Position numbers and translations under genes: made by a program
NCBI GenBank assembly: GCA_964448405.1
Contig: CAYUVW010000007.1
Coordinates: 1 to 62,408, forward strand
Direction of reading: 5' to 3'
Source of the DNA: DAORHV01 sp964448405
Lineage (GTDB): Bacteria; Patescibacteriota; Gracilibacteria; Peribacterales; Peribacteraceae
DNA length: 62,408 nt
The notes under the pieces: generated by a model
Database searches by the model: none
What the model was told of the DNA's origin: nothing
The model's input: the letters and a program-made list of their open reading frames with translations, nothing else
Shown here: positions 16,797 to 26,321 of the stretch, piece after piece
How the letters are laid out: the number at the start of each line of letters is the position of its first letter
How positions within the stretch are numbered: position 1 is the stretch's first letter

Positions 16797-16830
16797 CCAG
16801 AAAAAGGGCTCTGACACAATTTCGGGGTAC

Positions 16831-16860
16831 AAAAAAAGAGGCGGTGATGCCGCCTCTTTT
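16831..16860 (-). terminator. Rho-independent terminator after the DsbA-like gene
   Basis: Stem AAAAGAGGCGG/CCGCCTCTTTT with a 5-nt loop. On the minus strand it ends in a T-run, just past the stop at 16878; it could also act in the other direction. Confidence 0.85.
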
Positions 16861-16877
16861 AGAATTCGAGAGTCAAA

Positions 16878-17627
16878 CTATTTCGCAGTCTTCAACATGT
16901 CGTCGATATCCGTAACGAACATGTCGATCGGGCGTGCGCCGGGGATCAGGCGGAACTCCTTGGTCTTCGGGTTGTACAAAATGTTGCCGGGAGTGCCGGT
17001 GACGCCAGCCAATGAACCGTCTTTGGTTTGCTGATTGATCTTGGCGACGATGTCGTCGCTGTCCGACACACAGGCGTTAAACTTCGTTTCATTCAAGCCC
17101 AATTTCTTCGCGATGGAAACGTAATCGTAGTTCTGCTTCTCAAACACCTCGTCCGTGAACTTCCAGAATGCATCATTGCCACCTTGCTGCGCTACGCACT
17201 CAGAAGCAATGGCTGCCGGCAGAGCCTTGGCATGGAACGACAACGGGAAGTGACGGTAGACCCAAGCCACATCGTCACCATACTTGGCCATGATCTGCTT
17301 GATCGTTGGGTGAACGCGAACGCAGAAGGGGCACTCGTAGTCGGAGTACTCAATAAGGACCAATTTGGCGTCCTTGCTGCCAAAGTAGTGATCGCTGTCG
17401 GAAATCGGAACGACCTGACCCGTCTTCTGCGGCTGCGTGGGAGCAGCAGGTTGAGAAGCCTGTGCAGTCGGGGCCTTTGGTACAGAGGCAGCCTGCTGGC
17501 CACCCTGAGCAAGGGGCTTCATCATGACGGAGCCGTTCATGAACGTGGCTACAACGAAACCGACGATGAGACCCATGAGACCCATGGAAACTCCAAACCA
17601 AATATTTTGATTATCATTGGACGCCAT
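16878..17627 (-). CDS. DsbA-family thiol-disulfide oxidoreductase, membrane-anchored
   Basis: 249 aa. One N-terminal membrane helix (about 10-32), a Pro/Gln/Ala-rich linker to about 70, then a thioredoxin-fold DsbA-like domain: active site C99-P-F-C102, QIMAKYGDDVAWVYRHFPLSFH, and cis-Pro loop GVTGTPGN. Such proteins introduce or isomerise disulfides outside the cytoplasm. In this genome the clear candidates for substrates are the cysteine-rich surface proteins at 1-7.5 kb (inference). A DsbB/VKOR partner is not in the window. Downstream terminator at 16831-16860. Confidence 0.92.
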   Translation of the reverse strand: MASNDNQNIWFGVSMGLMGLIVGFVVATFMNGSVMMKPLAQGGQQAASVPKAPTAQASQPAAPTQPQKTGQVVPISDSDHYFGSKDAKLVLIEYSDYECPFCVRVHPTIKQIMAKYGDDVAWVYRHFPLSFHAKALPAAIASECVAQQGGNDAFWKFTDEVFEKQNYDYVSIAKKLGLNETKFNACVSDSDDIVAKINQQTKDGSLAGVTGTPGNILYNPKTKEFRLIPGARPIDMFVTDIDDMLKTAK

Positions 17628-17658
17628 ACAAACGGATGTGGGAAAAAATTGTATCGGA

Positions 17659-17664
17659 AGTATA
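17659..17664 (-). promoter_or_regulatory. -10 box TATACT for the DsbA-like gene
   Basis: Minus-strand TATACT, 31 nt before ATG 17627; leader T/C-rich without Shine-Dalgarno. Confidence 0.5.
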
Positions 17665-17768
17665 CCTTCAATTCGGCCAGCGGCAACAGTCGGCCACGTC
17701 GTCTTAATCCTTTCTTAATGCACGTTCTGGAAACCGCACTCTGTGCTGTACAGGTTGCAGGGTTGGGG

Positions 17769-17774
17769 TAGTAT
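17769..17774 (+). promoter_or_regulatory. -10 box TAGTAT for the alpha-2-macroglobulin gene
   Basis: TAGTAT 26 nt before ATG 17801, followed by a strikingly pyrimidine-rich leader (mostly T and C). Confidence 0.4.
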
Positions 17775-17800
17775 TTCGTCACCTTTTCTTCCTTTTTTGT

Positions 17801-20800
17801 ATGGCTCAGCCCACAGGCTCCGGACTTCCAAAATTTTTACAGCCGCTTGGAATGCGCGGTATATCGATCATCGGCGTGGCTGTAGCCACCGTGGTTGCCG
17901 TTGCATTGGGTGTGTACTTCAAAGATGCACTGCAACCTGGTTTTGAGTTTTCGCAGAACCAACGCGTTTCCGCTACGGCGGAGTTGCGACTGGCGTTTCC
18001 GGAACTTATGGATCATGCCAGCACGGAAGAAAACCTCAGCCTGCCGACGGAGTTCCAGGCGCAGAAGCGCTGGGAAGGAGAGATGCTCATTTTTACGCCG
18101 GCACAGCGTCTTGTGGCTGAGAAAACGTACGTCTTTACACTCAGCCGCCGGGCACTGAAGGCCGATGGCCAGCAGTTGGGCAGGGATCTGACATTTAAGT
18201 TTTACGTTGCAGGTGCTCCGGCACTCAGCACGCACATGCCGGCCGCCGATGCGACCGACATTCCTGCTGAGTCGCACATCACGCTGATCTTTGATCGACC
18301 GGTCGTGCCGTTGACCCAAATACAAGGAAAGAACGCCACCGCAAAACTGGACAACTGGCCAGTGACCATTTCTCCGCAAATTCCGGGCAAGTGGCATTGG
18401 CTTGGAACAACGACCGTGGAATTCGTACCAGACAAGGGGCTGACACTTGCAACGAAATACACCGTTACCGTTCCGGTGGGCATTCAGACGGTGTCGGGAG
18501 ATATGACCGAAAAAGACTTTTCCTGGACCTTCGAGACGCAACGCCCGATGGTCGTCGGTGTAGATCCGTCCTCCGGCGTCGTCGATGCCGGGCCGACAAG
18601 CGAAATTGTGCTGCGCTTTAACCAGGAGGTGAACCTGAAAGAAATTCAGGACAACGTGAAGTTCTTCCATATAAATTCACCGGCGGAGGCGCGCCGTGAC
18701 GAGCGCATGAAAAAAGAGGGGACTGGGGCTACGATGCAGAGCGACGGCAATCAGCTGGCTTTGAAGCAGGCCGTGTATGGAAAAACCGAGAATGAGGACG
18801 GCAAAATGGTGACCGACAAAACGATGGTTGTGCTCGCTCCTGTCGCGAAGCTGGAGTTTAAAAAAGAGTATGGAATCACAGTGTTTGCCGGGACTCTTGG
18901 AGCACAGGGTGACCTAGGCACCTTGGCCGACTTCACGTCGCAGTTTCAAACCGTGGGTGATGTGGCCGTAACCCGGGGCACATATTACCAAGGCAATCTC
19001 AGCATTGATTTTAGTAACCCGATGCAAGGGAAGTCACTGAAATCATTTATCGACATCACTCCGGCATCTCAGAGCTGGAAAGACTATGTGCTCGGACCAG
19101 ATGGCATCTACGAAGAAAACTCCGATTGGAGCACGTCCTACGTGAGCGTTTACCCATCGCTGGAGCCCAGCACTGAGTACACCGTTACGGTCAAGAAAGG
19201 TGCGAAAGACATTTACGGACAAACTCTTGCCGAACCGTACGTATTCAAATTCAAGACCGATCCGGTGCCGGCCGAGGCATTCATTAAATCCAAGGGTGAG
19301 TTCGGCATCTTCGAACGTGGTAAGCCGCCGGTGTTTTACATCAACGGTGTGAACGTCAGCACATTCAACATGCAAATGTCGAAGTTGTCATTCGAGCAGT
19401 TTTTGAGCATCCGCAGTCAATTGCGCCAAAACTACGATTTCAAACCAGCGCTGAACGAGGGCTCCGATTATCTAAAATGGAGCATCAAGCCCACTGCCAA
19501 GCACGATCACTGGCAGTCGATTGCACTGGATGTGCAGAAGCAAGCCGGCAAAACACTGGGTTCTGGAATTTTCGGATTGTCGATGCAGGCACCAGAGTAC
19601 GTGCAAACTTGGAATCCGTCGGCCGGTCCGGTGACGCATTATCAGTTCTTTGCGTTGACCGACATGGCGATTACGCTCAAGCAGTCGGCTACAAAAGCGC
19701 TGGTGTGGGTGAATAACATGCAGACCGGTGACGTCGTCGGTGGCGCGAGCATTGCGTTCTACAGCTTGGATGGAAAGCAGTTGCTCAGCGGAAAAACCGA
19801 TGCACAGGGCTTCTTGGAAGTCCCGTTTGAGTTGTCGAAATTCGTTACGACGTCCAACGATTGGAATCCGGAGTTTTGGGTGACTGCAACAAAGGGTGAT
19901 GACTTCGCCTTTGTCAGCAGCAACTGGAACGAAGGCTACCGCCCGTACGTCTTTGACGGCGTATACGAAGAGGCTCGCGGAACCGACGCTTCCAAGTACC
20001 GCTTGCAGTCGTACGTCTATACCGAACGCCCGCTGTACCGCGCCGGCGATAACGTGAACTTCAAAGGCATTCTTCGCATGCTGGATTGGGACGGAAAAAT
20101 GCATATTCCCAGCCAAGCCCGCTCGGTGTTGGTATCGATTCAAGACCCCGAAGGCCGTGAGGTGCACAACTCGACGGTCAAAGTCAGCGCGTACGGCACG
20201 TTTACCGGAAACTTCACGACTGCGGCCGACGCATCGCTGGGACAGTATTACCTGAGCGCACGGCTGATGCCCGAAGACGATTTGCAATACCAGAGCGCTG
20301 GAGCAACGTTCTCCGTCTTGGCATATAGGAAGCCCGAATACCGCGTGGAAGTGACGCCGGAGGCTCAAGACTACTTCAACAATTCCACGGTGAAAGGAAC
20401 CGTTGAGGGCGCGTACTACTTCGGCGCACCTATGGCCAATGCAACGGTAAACTGGCGCGCGCAGTCCACTGATTACTTCTTTAACAAGTACTCCGGTGAC
20501 GGTTGGTACTCTTTTGCCCTGGAGAGCGACTGGTGCTGGTATGACTGCCAACGCGGCGAGACTTCGCTGACTTCTGGCGACGGAAAGCTCGATGCCACTG
20601 GCCATATGCCGTTGGCATTCCCGGTGAACATCGACGACAAAGGCGTAAGCCAAGTCGTGAGCGTGGACGTGGACGTAACGGACCAGAACAACCAAGTCGT
20701 CAGCAACCGCATGTCGGTGGTTGTCCACAAATCGAAGTTATACGTGGGCATCGGCTCCGACGACTACGTCGTTACGCCAGGCAAGACCGCCAAGGTGCGA

Positions 20801-23800
20801 TTGATTTCGTTGGACACCGACGGAAAGCCCGTTGCCAATCAACAGGTGAAACTTCAGGTCTTCCTGCGCGAATGGAATACCATTCGCAAGAAAGGCGTCG
20901 ATGGCGAGTACTACTACGACAACGAAGCGAAAGACACGCTGGAAAACGAGTCATCTGTTACGACAAACGGCGAAGGAAAGGCCAACGCGGATGTTGTGAT
21001 TCCGGTTGGCGGCGGTCACGTTATTGTCGCAACTGTTACGGATTCCAATGGACGACAAGCAAAAGCGAGCACGAGCGTCTATGCGTGGTCCAGTACCTAC
21101 GTGAACTGGGCGCACGACAACAACGACCGCATCGATGTGCTCACCGACAAGCCCGAGTACAAGGTTGGCGACGTTGCAAAACTTCTCGTGAAGACGCCAT
21201 TCCAAGGCAAAGGAGTCAAAGCCTTGGTCACGGTGGAGCGCGAAAACGTCCTTACGAAAACAGTGATCGACGTTACGAGTAACGCAATGCCGATCGAAGT
21301 CCCCATTACGGCCGATCTTGCGCCGAACGCCTACGTATCGGTGGTTATCGTGAAGCCGCGTGTCGGCGAGACATTCAATGAAAACGGACTGGATACCGGC
21401 ATGCCGGCATTCAAGATCGGCTATGCCGCGTTGCGCATTGAAACAAAAGACAAAGAACTGAAGGTGCAGCTGAAGACCGACAAGGACCGTTATGGACCGC
21501 GGGAAAAAGTGACCGTGACTATCAAGACCACAGATGCCGATGGAAAACCCGTACCGGCCGAATTGTCACTCGGTGTCGTTGACCTGAGTTTGTTGGCACT
21601 GTCGGGCTTCGATAAGCCGGATCTCGTTTCCATTTTCTACTCGCAGCGCGGTCTTGGCGTCTACACCTCGCAAATGCTTTCTCAGCTCGTTGAGCGCTTT
21701 AAGCCGGGCTCTAAAGGTGGAGGTGGTGGCACGGATCCCGAAACGGTCAAACGCGGCGATTTCAAAGACACTGCGCATTGGTTGCCAAGCGTTGTTACCG
21801 ATGCATCTGGAACGGCTACGGTTACATTCACACTGCCAGACAACCTGACGACCTGGCAGTTGTTGAGCATTGGCTCGACGATGCAAAACACGTTCGGAGC
21901 AGACGTCATGACGATCTTGGAAACGAAGAAGGTCATTTTGCGTCCGGTGCGGCCGCGCTTTGCGCTGACCGATGACGAAGTGAAGTTGGGTGCCATCGTG
22001 CATAACTTCACCTCTGAAGAGCAGCGCTTTAAGGTAACGCTTACCGGCAGCGGCTTTACAGGCATGGGGCCGATGACACAGGACATTACGGTTGCAAAAG
22101 ACGACCAAGTGAAAGTGATGTTCCCGGTGAAAATCGGCAAGGGCGACAGCGCCACATTCGACTTTAAAGCACAAAATTCCGTGGGTGTGGACGAAATTCA
22201 GGAAACCATTCCCGTCTACAAGTTCGGCGTGCCGCAAGCGAATGCTACGTCAGGCCTGACTGAGGACGTCACCACCGAGAAGGTTCTGGTGCCAAGTATT
22301 GACGATGCGGAATACGGCGAATTGAGCGTGAATGTATCGCCGACAGTCGCGACATATCTCCCCGAAGGCTTGTCGTATCTTGCAACGTATCCGTACGGTT
22401 GCGCGGAGCAGACCGCTTCCAGCTTCCTGCCGAATATTGCCCTTTCCCGCTTGCAGGGTTTCGATGCATTCTCGTTCGTGGACGGCAAAACGTTGGAACG
22501 CAACTTGAGTGCTGGTCTACAGCGATTGTACGGCTTCCAGCGCAGCGACGGTGGCTTCGGCTACTGGGAGGGTTCGGATCGCAGTTATCCGTACCTTACC
22601 GCGTACATCGTGTATGCATTGCAGCTTACGAAGAAACAAAACTATACGGTTGATCAGACCGTCATCGACCAAGCCGTGTCGTACTTGAACAGCGAACTTC
22701 GCTCCACGGCGTCTCAGTACATGGACGACAACACGCGCGCCTACATTTTGTTCGTCTTGTCCGAAATGAACCGAAACGATGTGAGCTTGTTGAACAACTT
22801 GTTCGAAAAGCGCAAAGGCATGGCGCAGTTCTCCAAGGCGCAATTGGCCATGGCTTTCCAAAAAGCAGGGCAGGGCAAACGGGCTCAGGATCTGATTTCA
22901 GAAGTGACCAATGCCGCAATCGTCGATCCGCGCGGCGTTCACTTCGAGGAAGACTCGGCCGGATACTACGGTTGGATGATGCACACGGACACGCTCACGA
23001 CCTCTACGGTTATGCAGGCTTTGGTTCGTATTCAGCCGGAGAACCCCATGCTGCCGAAAATGGTGCGCTATCTGTTGGATATCCGCGAAAACGGCCGTTG
23101 GGATACCACGCAATCCACCTCCATTACGCTTCTGGCCTTTGCCGAGTACCTGGAGAGCACCAAAGAGCTCGATGCCAATTTCACGGCAGGCGTGGAAATC
23201 GGAGGCAAGAAATTGCTGGATCAGAAGTTCGATGCCAAAAACGTCTTACAGCGCAAGGAAGTGAAAACTGCGCTGGAAAACCTGGTGCGCGGTAAGGACA
23301 CCGATGTGAAGATCGGCAAGGACGGAACCGGTCGTATCTACTACGACGTCGTCCTGAAATACTTCTACACACCCGACAGCATTGAGCCGGCCGAAGAGGG
23401 CATTGGCATCGTGCGCGAAATGACACCGATTACGCCGAAAGACGCCTCCATGTCGGTTGGCACAACGCACAAAGTGAAGCTGACGATTACCGTACCGGAG
23501 TGGCGCGCATTCGTTGCAGTCGAAAGTCCGTTGCCTGCCGGAATGGAAGCAATCGACTTCAGCCTCCGTACCACCCAGCAGGACTTGGCAGACAGCGTGA
23601 ATCAGCCCAGTTCTGGCAATTGGTCTTGGGACTACTACTGGAACGGCTTGTGGCGCTTCCGCCATATCGAGTTCCGCGATGACCGCGTCTTCCTGTTTGC
23701 AGACGACCTTCCACCCGGCGTGTACCAGTACGAATACCTTGTTCGTGCAACCACCCCCGGAAAGTTCCACTCCCGCCCGGCACGTGCTTGGGAAATGTAC

Positions 23801-23854
23801 TATCCGGAAGTGTTCGGCCAGACGTCCGGCGAATGGATGACGATCAATGAATAA
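17801..23854 (+). CDS. Bacterial alpha-2-macroglobulin (thioester, protease-trapping)
   Basis: 2017 aa, somewhat longer than E. coli YfhM. One N-terminal membrane helix (about 22-42) anchors a giant extracellular protein. N-terminal Ig-like/MG domains (such as FPELMDH..., TFKFYVAGAPALSTHMP), a bait-region part near TYLPEGLSYL, the thioester motif with C1534-A-E-Q1537, and a following TED with YLTAYIVYALQL. By family knowledge cleavage of the bait by an attacking protease exposes the thioester, which traps the protease. Followed by penicillin-binding protein 1C, the same pairing as in many Gram-negatives. Confidence 0.93.
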   Translation: MAQPTGSGLPKFLQPLGMRGISIIGVAVATVVAVALGVYFKDALQPGFEFSQNQRVSATAELRLAFPELMDHASTEENLSLPTEFQAQKRWEGEMLIFTPAQRLVAEKTYVFTLSRRALKADGQQLGRDLTFKFYVAGAPALSTHMPAADATDIPAESHITLIFDRPVVPLTQIQGKNATAKLDNWPVTISPQIPGKWHWLGTTTVEFVPDKGLTLATKYTVTVPVGIQTVSGDMTEKDFSWTFETQRPMVVGVDPSSGVVDAGPTSEIVLRFNQEVNLKEIQDNVKFFHINSPAEARRDERMKKEGTGATMQSDGNQLALKQAVYGKTENEDGKMVTDKTMVVLAPVAKLEFKKEYGITVFAGTLGAQGDLGTLADFTSQFQTVGDVAVTRGTYYQGNLSIDFSNPMQGKSLKSFIDITPASQSWKDYVLGPDGIYEENSDWSTSYVSVYPSLEPSTEYTVTVKKGAKDIYGQTLAEPYVFKFKTDPVPAEAFIKSKGEFGIFERGKPPVFYINGVNVSTFNMQMSKLSFEQFLSIRSQLRQNYDFKPALNEGSDYLKWSIKPTAKHDHWQSIALDVQKQAGKTLGSGIFGLSMQAPEYVQTWNPSAGPVTHYQFFALTDMAITLKQSATKALVWVNNMQTGDVVGGASIAFYSLDGKQLLSGKTDAQGFLEVPFELSKFVTTSNDWNPEFWVTATKGDDFAFVSSNWNEGYRPYVFDGVYEEARGTDASKYRLQSYVYTERPLYRAGDNVNFKGILRMLDWDGKMHIPSQARSVLVSIQDPEGREVHNSTVKVSAYGTFTGNFTTAADASLGQYYLSARLMPEDDLQYQSAGATFSVLAYRKPEYRVEVTPEAQDYFNNSTVKGTVEGAYYFGAPMANATVNWRAQSTDYFFNKYSGDGWYSFALESDWCWYDCQRGETSLTSGDGKLDATGHMPLAFPVNIDDKGVSQVVSVDVDVTDQNNQVVSNRMSVVVHKSKLYVGIGSDDYVVTPGKTAKVRLISLDTDGKPVANQQVKLQVFLREWNTIRKKGVDGEYYYDNEAKDTLENESSVTTNGEGKANADVVIPVGGGHVIVATVTDSNGRQAKASTSVYAWSSTYVNWAHDNNDRIDVLTDKPEYKVGDVAKLLVKTPFQGKGVKALVTVERENVLTKTVIDVTSNAMPIEVPITADLAPNAYVSVVIVKPRVGETFNENGLDTGMPAFKIGYAALRIETKDKELKVQLKTDKDRYGPREKVTVTIKTTDADGKPVPAELSLGVVDLSLLALSGFDKPDLVSIFYSQRGLGVYTSQMLSQLVERFKPGSKGGGGGTDPETVKRGDFKDTAHWLPSVVTDASGTATVTFTLPDNLTTWQLLSIGSTMQNTFGADVMTILETKKVILRPVRPRFALTDDEVKLGAIVHNFTSEEQRFKVTLTGSGFTGMGPMTQDITVAKDDQVKVMFPVKIGKGDSATFDFKAQNSVGVDEIQETIPVYKFGVPQANATSGLTEDVTTEKVLVPSIDDAEYGELSVNVSPTVATYLPEGLSYLATYPYGCAEQTASSFLPNIALSRLQGFDAFSFVDGKTLERNLSAGLQRLYGFQRSDGGFGYWEGSDRSYPYLTAYIVYALQLTKKQNYTVDQTVIDQAVSYLNSELRSTASQYMDDNTRAYILFVLSEMNRNDVSLLNNLFEKRKGMAQFSKAQLAMAFQKAGQGKRAQDLISEVTNAAIVDPRGVHFEEDSAGYYGWMMHTDTLTTSTVMQALVRIQPENPMLPKMVRYLLDIRENGRWDTTQSTSITLLAFAEYLESTKELDANFTAGVEIGGKKLLDQKFDAKNVLQRKEVKTALENLVRGKDTDVKIGKDGTGRIYYDVVLKYFYTPDSIEPAEEGIGIVREMTPITPKDASMSVGTTHKVKLTITVPEWRAFVAVESPLPAGMEAIDFSLRTTQQDLADSVNQPSSGNWSWDYYWNGLWRFRHIEFRDDRVFLFADDLPPGVYQYEYLVRATTPGKFHSRPARAWEMYYPEVFGQTSGEWMTINE

Positions 23855-23862
23855 TTGCCATC

Positions 23863-23895
23863 CCCGCAGCCGAGGCGCCCCGTCTCGGCTGCGGG
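23863..23895 (+). other. Intergenic hairpin between the macroglobulin and pbpC genes
   Basis: A perfect 12-bp stem, CCCGCAGCCGAG/CTCGGCTGCGGG, with a 9-nt loop lies between the TAA at 23852 and ATG 23915. There is no T-run, so it is more likely a processing or attenuation element than a terminator. Confidence 0.65.
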
Positions 23896-23914
23896 ACTGT
23901 CTGCCTCCTCCCGC

Positions 23915-26269
23915 ATGCACATCCGCAAGAAGCCTCTCTGCAAGACCGCCGCATTCGTTGCGGCGGTTTCGCTTGTTGTGTTTTTAGGCTGGCCGCTGCC
24001 GGATGCACTCACCGAGACTGGTGACGAACACTCGGTGGCGATTCTCGATCGCCACGGTGACGTGCTGTATGAAGTCCGCAAACCCACGCTCGGTTTAAAA
24101 AGCCGGATTTCCTTGTCGCAAATTCCCGAAGTGGCGGTGCAGGCACTCCTTGCAACAGAGGACAGAACGTTCTACTCGCACCCTGGCGTCAGTTTGCGCG
24201 GAATGTCACGCGCAGCATGGCAAAATCTTTCAACCGGCAGAGTCGTATCGGGTGGCAGCACCATAACACAGCAGCTCGTGCGCAACCTGTTGCAATCTAG
24301 GCGCCGGGACGTGTTCTACAAGGCGTACGAGGCGTACTTGGCGTTACGCATGGAGCTGAAGTATGCAAAGGACGATATTTTGGAAGAATACTTGAATACC
24401 GCGTATTTCGGTCACCAGGCATATGGTATTTCCGCTGCAGCAAAAACATTTTTCGGCAAAAGCCTGCAAGAGCTTTCTGTAGCCGAGAATGCTTTGCTTA
24501 TTGGCTTACTGCAGTCTCCGTCGGCGTACGATCCCTTTGTCCGTTTTCAGTCCGCTAAAACGCGTCAAAAGCGCGTGCTACAAAATTTGGCAGATGTTGG
24601 CGTACTTACCGAGCAAGAGCGCGAAGAAGCAGAGCGCGAACCTCTTACCCTGAGCCATGGTCGGACGGAAATTCACGCGCCTCATTTTGTGTTTTGGTTG
24701 CTGCAGCAGCACCCAGAAATCTCCGATGGCAATCGTAACGTCCGCACGACACTGGACTTAGGGCTGCAACGTCAAATTGAGCGGATCGTCGACAATAATC
24801 TGAATAAACTTGCCGATGCCAATGTGACATCGGCAGCAGTTGTGGTGCTGGATGCCGAGACCGGCGAAATTCTCGCCATGGTCGGTTCGAGAGAGTATTT
24901 CGATGCTGAGCACGATGGCGCCGTTAACGTTGCGGTATCCGCTCGACAACCGGGTTCCGCACTGAAGCCTTTCGTGTACGCATTAGCGCTGGAAAAAGGT
25001 GATACTCCTGCCACAACGGTCGCAGACATCGAAACGCAGTTCTTCACCCAGGAGGGCAATCCGTATGTTCCGCGGAACTATGACTACGGCTACCACGGAC
25101 TCGTTCGGTATCGCGAAGCACTCGCAAACTCGTACAACATTGCTGCAGTGAAAACTCTCGAACGGGTCGGAGTGCAGCGCTTGATGTCTTTTCTCCGGGC
25201 GTCTGGAATTGCAACCCTCTCGCAATCTCCTGAGCACTACGGGCTGGCATTGGCACTCGGCGACGCAGAAGTTCGCCTCCTGGAACTGTCTCAAGCGTAT
25301 GGCGTCTTCGCACGTGGGGGCCGCACGCTCGAACCAGTGGCACTGCTGGGAACCGCATCCGGCGAAGGTCGGCAAGTCCTTAGTGACAAAACCGCTTGGC
25401 TGATTACCGATATTTTGGCCGATAACGACGCGCGCTTGGCCGAATTCGGTCCAGATAGCCCGTTACTTCTTCCTTTTGCTTCTGCGGCAAAAACTGGAAC
25501 CACACGCAATTCCCGAGACAACTGGACGGTTGGCTTCACCCCGCGACGCATCGTCGGTGTTTGGGTGGGCAATGCCGACAACTCTCCCATGAAAGGCACG
25601 TCTGGAATTACTGGTGCAGGACCCATTTATCACGATGTCATGCTGGCCGCCATGCAGGATTTGCCCACTGAAACATTTCGTCGTCCTGCCGGAATAGAAG
25701 ATGTTCAAATTTGCCGTTTATCTGGCCTGCTCCCAACGCCGGAGTGCCCCGGCGTGCTTACGGAACATTTCGTTTCGGGAACACAGCCAACCAAGCGCGA
25801 CGACATGTACCGAGTAGTCCGAATCGATCGTCGCAACGGACAACTGGCAGGGGAGACTTGTCCTCCGGGCGTTGTGGAAGAGCGCGCATTCGCCGTATTT
25901 CCTCCGGAATTGCGCAAGTGGGCGAGGGAAAACGGCTGGCAACAGGCCCCCGCTACGACATCGGCTTTATGCAGCCCAGGTCAAACACAGGCCTCCGAAC
26001 ATGCGTCTTTTTTGGACATTACACGCCCTGCGGCATCCGACGCATTCCAGCTTGATGCAATGGTGCCCGATAAGAATGAGCGGATTATCTTCGAGGCACG
26101 TGCCGATGATTCCGTACGCACGGTCGAGTGGTATGTAAACGGCAGCCTTGTGGGCACTGGCAAAGCCCCGGATTTTCGGCTGGAATGGCAACCGCTTCCC
26201 GGAAGATTTACGGTGGAAGCTCGACACGGCACCGAAAGAAGCAGTACTACGTTCGAGGTAACCGAGTAG
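23915..26269 (+). CDS. pbpC: Penicillin-binding protein 1C (bifunctional peptidoglycan synthase)
   Basis: 784 aa from ATG 23915; TTG 23855 would run through the hairpin and is rejected. N-terminal membrane helix, then GT51 transglycosylase (catalytic E82 in ATEDRTFYSHPG; GGSTITQQLVRN; YLNTAYFGHQAYGI), a transpeptidase domain (S348-x-x-K351 in GSALKPF; a SYN motif in ALANSYN; K526-T-G) and a C-terminal beta domain typical of PBP1C (WYVNGSLVGTG). Builds and cross-links peptidoglycan. Linked to the preceding macroglobulin gene. Confidence 0.94.
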   Translation: MHIRKKPLCKTAAFVAAVSLVVFLGWPLPDALTETGDEHSVAILDRHGDVLYEVRKPTLGLKSRISLSQIPEVAVQALLATEDRTFYSHPGVSLRGMSRAAWQNLSTGRVVSGGSTITQQLVRNLLQSRRRDVFYKAYEAYLALRMELKYAKDDILEEYLNTAYFGHQAYGISAAAKTFFGKSLQELSVAENALLIGLLQSPSAYDPFVRFQSAKTRQKRVLQNLADVGVLTEQEREEAEREPLTLSHGRTEIHAPHFVFWLLQQHPEISDGNRNVRTTLDLGLQRQIERIVDNNLNKLADANVTSAAVVVLDAETGEILAMVGSREYFDAEHDGAVNVAVSARQPGSALKPFVYALALEKGDTPATTVADIETQFFTQEGNPYVPRNYDYGYHGLVRYREALANSYNIAAVKTLERVGVQRLMSFLRASGIATLSQSPEHYGLALALGDAEVRLLELSQAYGVFARGGRTLEPVALLGTASGEGRQVLSDKTAWLITDILADNDARLAEFGPDSPLLLPFASAAKTGTTRNSRDNWTVGFTPRRIVGVWVGNADNSPMKGTSGITGAGPIYHDVMLAAMQDLPTETFRRPAGIEDVQICRLSGLLPTPECPGVLTEHFVSGTQPTKRDDMYRVVRIDRRNGQLAGETCPPGVVEERAFAVFPPELRKWARENGWQQAPATTSALCSPGQTQASEHASFLDITRPAASDAFQLDAMVPDKNERIIFEARADDSVRTVEWYVNGSLVGTGKAPDFRLEWQPLPGRFTVEARHGTERSSTTFEVTE

Positions 26270-26271
26270 GC

Positions 26272-26293
26272 ATGGCTAAAAAAGCCATTTTTT
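26272..26293 (+). terminator. Rho-independent terminator after pbpC
   Basis: Stem ATGGCT/AGCCAT with AAAAA loop and a T5 run, 2 nt after the pbpC stop. Short stem. Confidence 0.65.
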
Positions 26294-26295
26294 GC

Positions 26296-26301
26296 TATAA
26301 T
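26296..26301 (+). promoter_or_regulatory. -10 box TATAAT for the LtaS-like gene
   Basis: Consensus TATAAT, 20 nt before ATG 26322, right after the terminator. Confidence 0.65.
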
Positions 26302-26321
26302 ACTTGGAAAAAATACACATC

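Noticed and set aside
19472..20728. 418-aa minus-strand frame
   Set aside because: Lies antisense inside the alpha-2-macroglobulin gene and shows no motif.
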